From: Steroidobacteraceae bacterium | GTDB taxonomy: Bacteria; Pseudomonadota; Gammaproteobacteria; Steroidobacterales; Steroidobacteraceae | Assembly (NCBI GenBank): GCA_025927665.1 | Contig: JAICKZ010000153.1 | Coordinates: 1-7,802, forward strand | Direction: 5' to 3' | Length of the DNA: 7,802 bases | Part shown: piece after piece, positions 5,946-7,802 of the stretch | How the letters are laid out: each line of letters opens with the position of its first letter | Position numbering within the stretch: position 1 is the first letter of the stretch | Translations under genes and position numbers: made by a program | Notes under the pieces: generated by a model | Database searches by the model: none | The model's input: the letters and a program-made list of their open reading frames with translations, nothing else | What the model was told of the DNA's origin: nothing

Positions 5946-7217
5946 ATGAACGATCCCGTTTCTGGTGTTTCGAGTGTGTCTTCCGATAGCTATTCACTGT
6001 TTAAACAACGCGATTTCATGTTGTATATGGTAGCGCGCTTATTTGCCAATCTTGGTGTGCAAATGCAAACGGTGGCAGTGGGCTGGGCGGTGTACAGCAA
6101 AACGTCGCAACCACTTGACCTTGGCTTGGTGGGATTGTCGCAATTTGCACCCTTCGTATTGTTGGTACTTCCAGCAGGACATTTTGCCGATCATCATGAT
6201 CGTCGTCGCATCGTTGTGGGTTGTCTCGCATTACATGCGGTATGCGCATTGATACTTGGTCTATTTACACTGATTGATCTCGCCAGTATCTGGCCAATTT
6301 TTGCAGCGATGACTCTACTGGGTAGCGCACGTGCTTTTATTATGCCTGCCGCGCAGGCGTTATTGCCTAACATGGTACCGCGCGAACACTTCGGGCGTGC
6401 AGTGGGCTTTAATTCCAGTGTTTATCAATTGACGACCATTGTGGGTCCGGCCATTGGCGGTGTGTTGTTAATCGCCGGTAGCTTAACGGTTTTTATTGTG
6501 GTGTTGACTTGCACGACCATTGCGACGCTATGCGCACTGGCCGTTCGAACGAATGGCGTGGTGCGACGAAACGAAAGTGTTGCAGTCATTGCCGAGCCTG
6601 ATCTGAAGTCATTGCTATCGGGATTGAGCTTTGTGCGCAGTAAGCCCGCTGTTTTAGGTGCGATTTCATTAGACTTATTTGCTGTACTGTTCGGTGGATC
6701 CGTTGCTTTACTGCCGGTATATGCACGCGATATTTTGCACATAGGTCCGAGTGGATTAGGTTTGTTACGCAGTGCACCTGGTGTGGGTGCAGTTGCTTGC
6801 GCTATCTGGTTGACTGCAAAACCCATTAATAAACATGTCGGTGCTTGGATGTTCGGTAGTGTCGCGGTTTTTGGACTATCAACAATTATATTCGGTGCAT
6901 CTACTTATTTTTCATTATCACTGTTTGCGTTGGTCATACTGGGCGCAAGTGATATGGTCAGTGTGTTTGTGCGTGGTTACTTGGTACAGGTATTAACGCC
7001 TGATTATATTCGCGGACGAGTCAGTGCAATCAGCTCGGTATTCATTGGTGCTTCCAATGAACTCGGTGAGTTTGAATCTGGTGTTACCGCTGAATGGTTC
7101 GGCACAATTCGCTCAGTCGTCATCGGTGGCATTGCAACCATTGGTATTACGATGTTGTGGACGAAATTATTTCCGGCAATACGTAATATGAATCAGTTTC
7201 CCGAAGTGGAGCGCTGA
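5946..7217 (+). CDS. MFS transporter, EntS-like (MFS_3 family)
   Basis: This 423-aa inner-membrane protein belongs to the major facilitator superfamily, most like the MFS_3/EntS group of exporters (Pfam PF05977), in which E. coli EntS secretes enterobactin. About twelve hydrophobic segments can be followed, from LFANLGVQMQTVAVGWAVY (32-50) to SVVIGGIATIGITMLW (390-405). The loop after helix 2 has a motif A variant, GHFADHHDRRR (78-88). The second half carries RGRVSAISSVFIGASNELG followed by EFESG (356-379), typical of this group. The hydrophilic stretch near 203-225 fits the central loop. The ATG at 5946 follows the preceding stop by 58 nt and has only a weak Shine-Dalgarno (TGAG). No siderophore, antibiotic or sugar pathway gene is adjacent, so the substrate is unknown. 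I see no terminator before it, so it may be read from the glgC transcript, but an own promoter in the gap is not excluded. Confidence 0.93.
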   Translation: MNDPVSGVSSVSSDSYSLFKQRDFMLYMVARLFANLGVQMQTVAVGWAVYSKTSQPLDLGLVGLSQFAPFVLLVLPAGHFADHHDRRRIVVGCLALHAVCALILGLFTLIDLASIWPIFAAMTLLGSARAFIMPAAQALLPNMVPREHFGRAVGFNSSVYQLTTIVGPAIGGVLLIAGSLTVFIVVLTCTTIATLCALAVRTNGVVRRNESVAVIAEPDLKSLLSGLSFVRSKPAVLGAISLDLFAVLFGGSVALLPVYARDILHIGPSGLGLLRSAPGVGAVACAIWLTAKPINKHVGAWMFGSVAVFGLSTIIFGASTYFSLSLFALVILGASDMVSVFVRGYLVQVLTPDYIRGRVSAISSVFIGASNELGEFESGVTAEWFGTIRSVVIGGIATIGITMLWTKLFPAIRNMNQFPEVER

Positions 7218-7287
7218 TCTCAATAACTATTTATTCTCCGTCGATATCAAATCGTGTAATCGAGAATACATGGATGACTTATGCTCT

Positions 7288-7802
7288 TCAATGATGAGTG
7301 ACGGCTTTGGCTTTGTGATGCGCCGATCCACGCGGTTTACGCAACAATTGCAATGAACAAGAAAGTGCAATGCGTGTACCGCTTTGTAATGTATCAAAGG
7401 CGATCGAACCGCCAATGGTGCGAGCGCGATATTCCATGATCTTAAGTCCCATGCCCGGTTGACCTTTATTCAAACCATTACGCAGACCAATTCCATTGTC
7501 AGTGATGCTTAAGTACAAGCGTCGTGCAGTTGTACGCAGTTCGATTGTCACCACTGTGGCTTGAGCATGACGCGCCGCATTAGTGGTCGCTTCTTGAGCG
7601 ATACGGTACAAGTGTGTGGCCTGCCCTTCATCCAGTTCTGGCAAGCTAGCATGTTGATCTATCAGGGTGCATTGCTTGTTGTACATCGTCGAACACCGCT
7701 GCATCAATAAACGCAAAGCTTCGCGTAGTCCACCATGTTCTAGATTAACGGGTGCAAGGCCACGGGCCATCAAGCGTGTGGTTTGAATGGTATTGGTAAT
7801 TA
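7288..7802 (-). CDS. Sensor histidine kinase (HisKA_3 type), C-terminal part, truncated by window edge
   Basis: This is the C-terminal 170 residues of a two-component sensor kinase of the NarX/DegS-like class, which usually partners a NarL/LuxR-type response regulator. The frame is open through the right edge, beginning ITNTIQTTR, so the sensor domains and the phosphorylated His are not visible; the TTG at 7773 and ATG at 7770 are internal. Visible elements are the end of the dimerisation region (LMARGLAPVNLEHGGLREAL, typical of this class), the N-box HLYRIAQEATTNAARHA with the Mg-ATP-binding Asn near visible residue 74, the G1 box ITDNGIGL (about 99-106) and the G2 box GMGLKIMEYRARTIGG (about 116-131). 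SGTRIALSC closes the ATPase fold. The last ~20 residues are basic and His-rich (LRKPRGSAHHKAKAVTHH). No response regulator lies downstream: the next gene, the MFS transporter, converges from the other strand with a 70-bp gap. The signal sensed cannot be inferred. Confidence 0.93.
   Translation of the reverse strand, partial: ITNTIQTTRLMARGLAPVNLEHGGLREALRLLMQRCSTMYNKQCTLIDQHASLPELDEGQATHLYRIAQEATTNAARHAQATVVTIELRTTARRLYLSITDNGIGLRNGLNKGQPGMGLKIMEYRARTIGGSIAFDTLQSGTRIALSCSLQLLRKPRGSAHHKAKAVTHH

Noticed and set aside
6425..6826. 133-codon open frame on the minus strand inside the MFS gene
   Set aside because: It is antisense to a well-supported membrane protein gene, and its low-complexity composition mirrors the overlying codons. 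No ribosome binding site or family match is seen.
5946..7217. A siderophore export and uptake system (EntS-like MFS plus TonB-dependent receptor)
   Set aside because: No siderophore biosynthesis genes, esterase or ferric-uptake-type operator is visible. The two genes are about 3 kb apart in different transcription units, and the receptor class is not specific to siderophores.
7232..7268. Inverted repeat TATTCTC ... GAGAATA between the convergent MFS and kinase genes, considered as a terminator
   Set aside because: The arms are only 7 bp and AT-rich, separated by 23 nt, with no T-run after them. It is too weak to call.
7768..7773. TTG/ATG as the start of the histidine kinase
   Set aside because: The upstream in-frame residues ITNTIQTTR continue the conserved helix leading into ARGLAPVNLE, so the gene extends past the window.

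Overview
The window looks like ordinary chromosome of a Gram-negative bacterium, most likely a gammaproteobacterium. It encodes an outer-membrane TonB-dependent receptor, two proteins with Sec-type signal peptides, and an ADP-glucose pyrophosphorylase that resembles the proteobacterial GlgC class throughout. Base composition is moderate and looks similar across all genes. I cannot name the genus. I see no IS element, integrase, tRNA, rRNA or CRISPR array.

Layout. (1) Positions 1-2780 (+) hold the 3' part of a large TonB-dependent receptor gene whose start lies outside the window. It ends at a strong intrinsic terminator (2804-2838). (2) Two genes on the minus strand converge on that terminator: a small secreted DUF192 protein (2838-3311) and, upstream of it, an uncharacterised secreted protein of about 214 aa (3308-3952). 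They overlap by 4 bp and form a translationally coupled pair. (3) A divergent intergenic region of about 190 bp (3953-4144) separates this pair from a rightward run. (4) The rightward run is glgC (4145-5434), a conserved hypothetical protein of 145 aa starting with GTG (5450-5887), and a major facilitator superfamily transporter of the EntS/MFS_3 type (5946-7217). The 15-nt and 58-nt gaps suggest that glgC and the 145-aa gene, perhaps also the MFS gene, are co-transcribed. (5) On the minus strand, converging with the MFS gene, lies the C-terminal part of a NarL-partner-type (HisKA_3) sensor histidine kinase (7288-7802), cut by the right edge.

How they might work together. GlgC makes ADP-glucose, the committed step of glycogen synthesis, but no glgA, glgB, glgX or glgP lies in the window. 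Nothing ties the receptor, the transporter or the kinase functionally to glgC beyond proximity. I did not find a convincing new multi-gene system. The items most worth a second look are the changed allosteric-site residues in GlgC, the uncharacterised 145-aa protein with a conserved-looking His/Glu core behind glgC, and the coupled pair of secreted proteins (unknown + DUF192).
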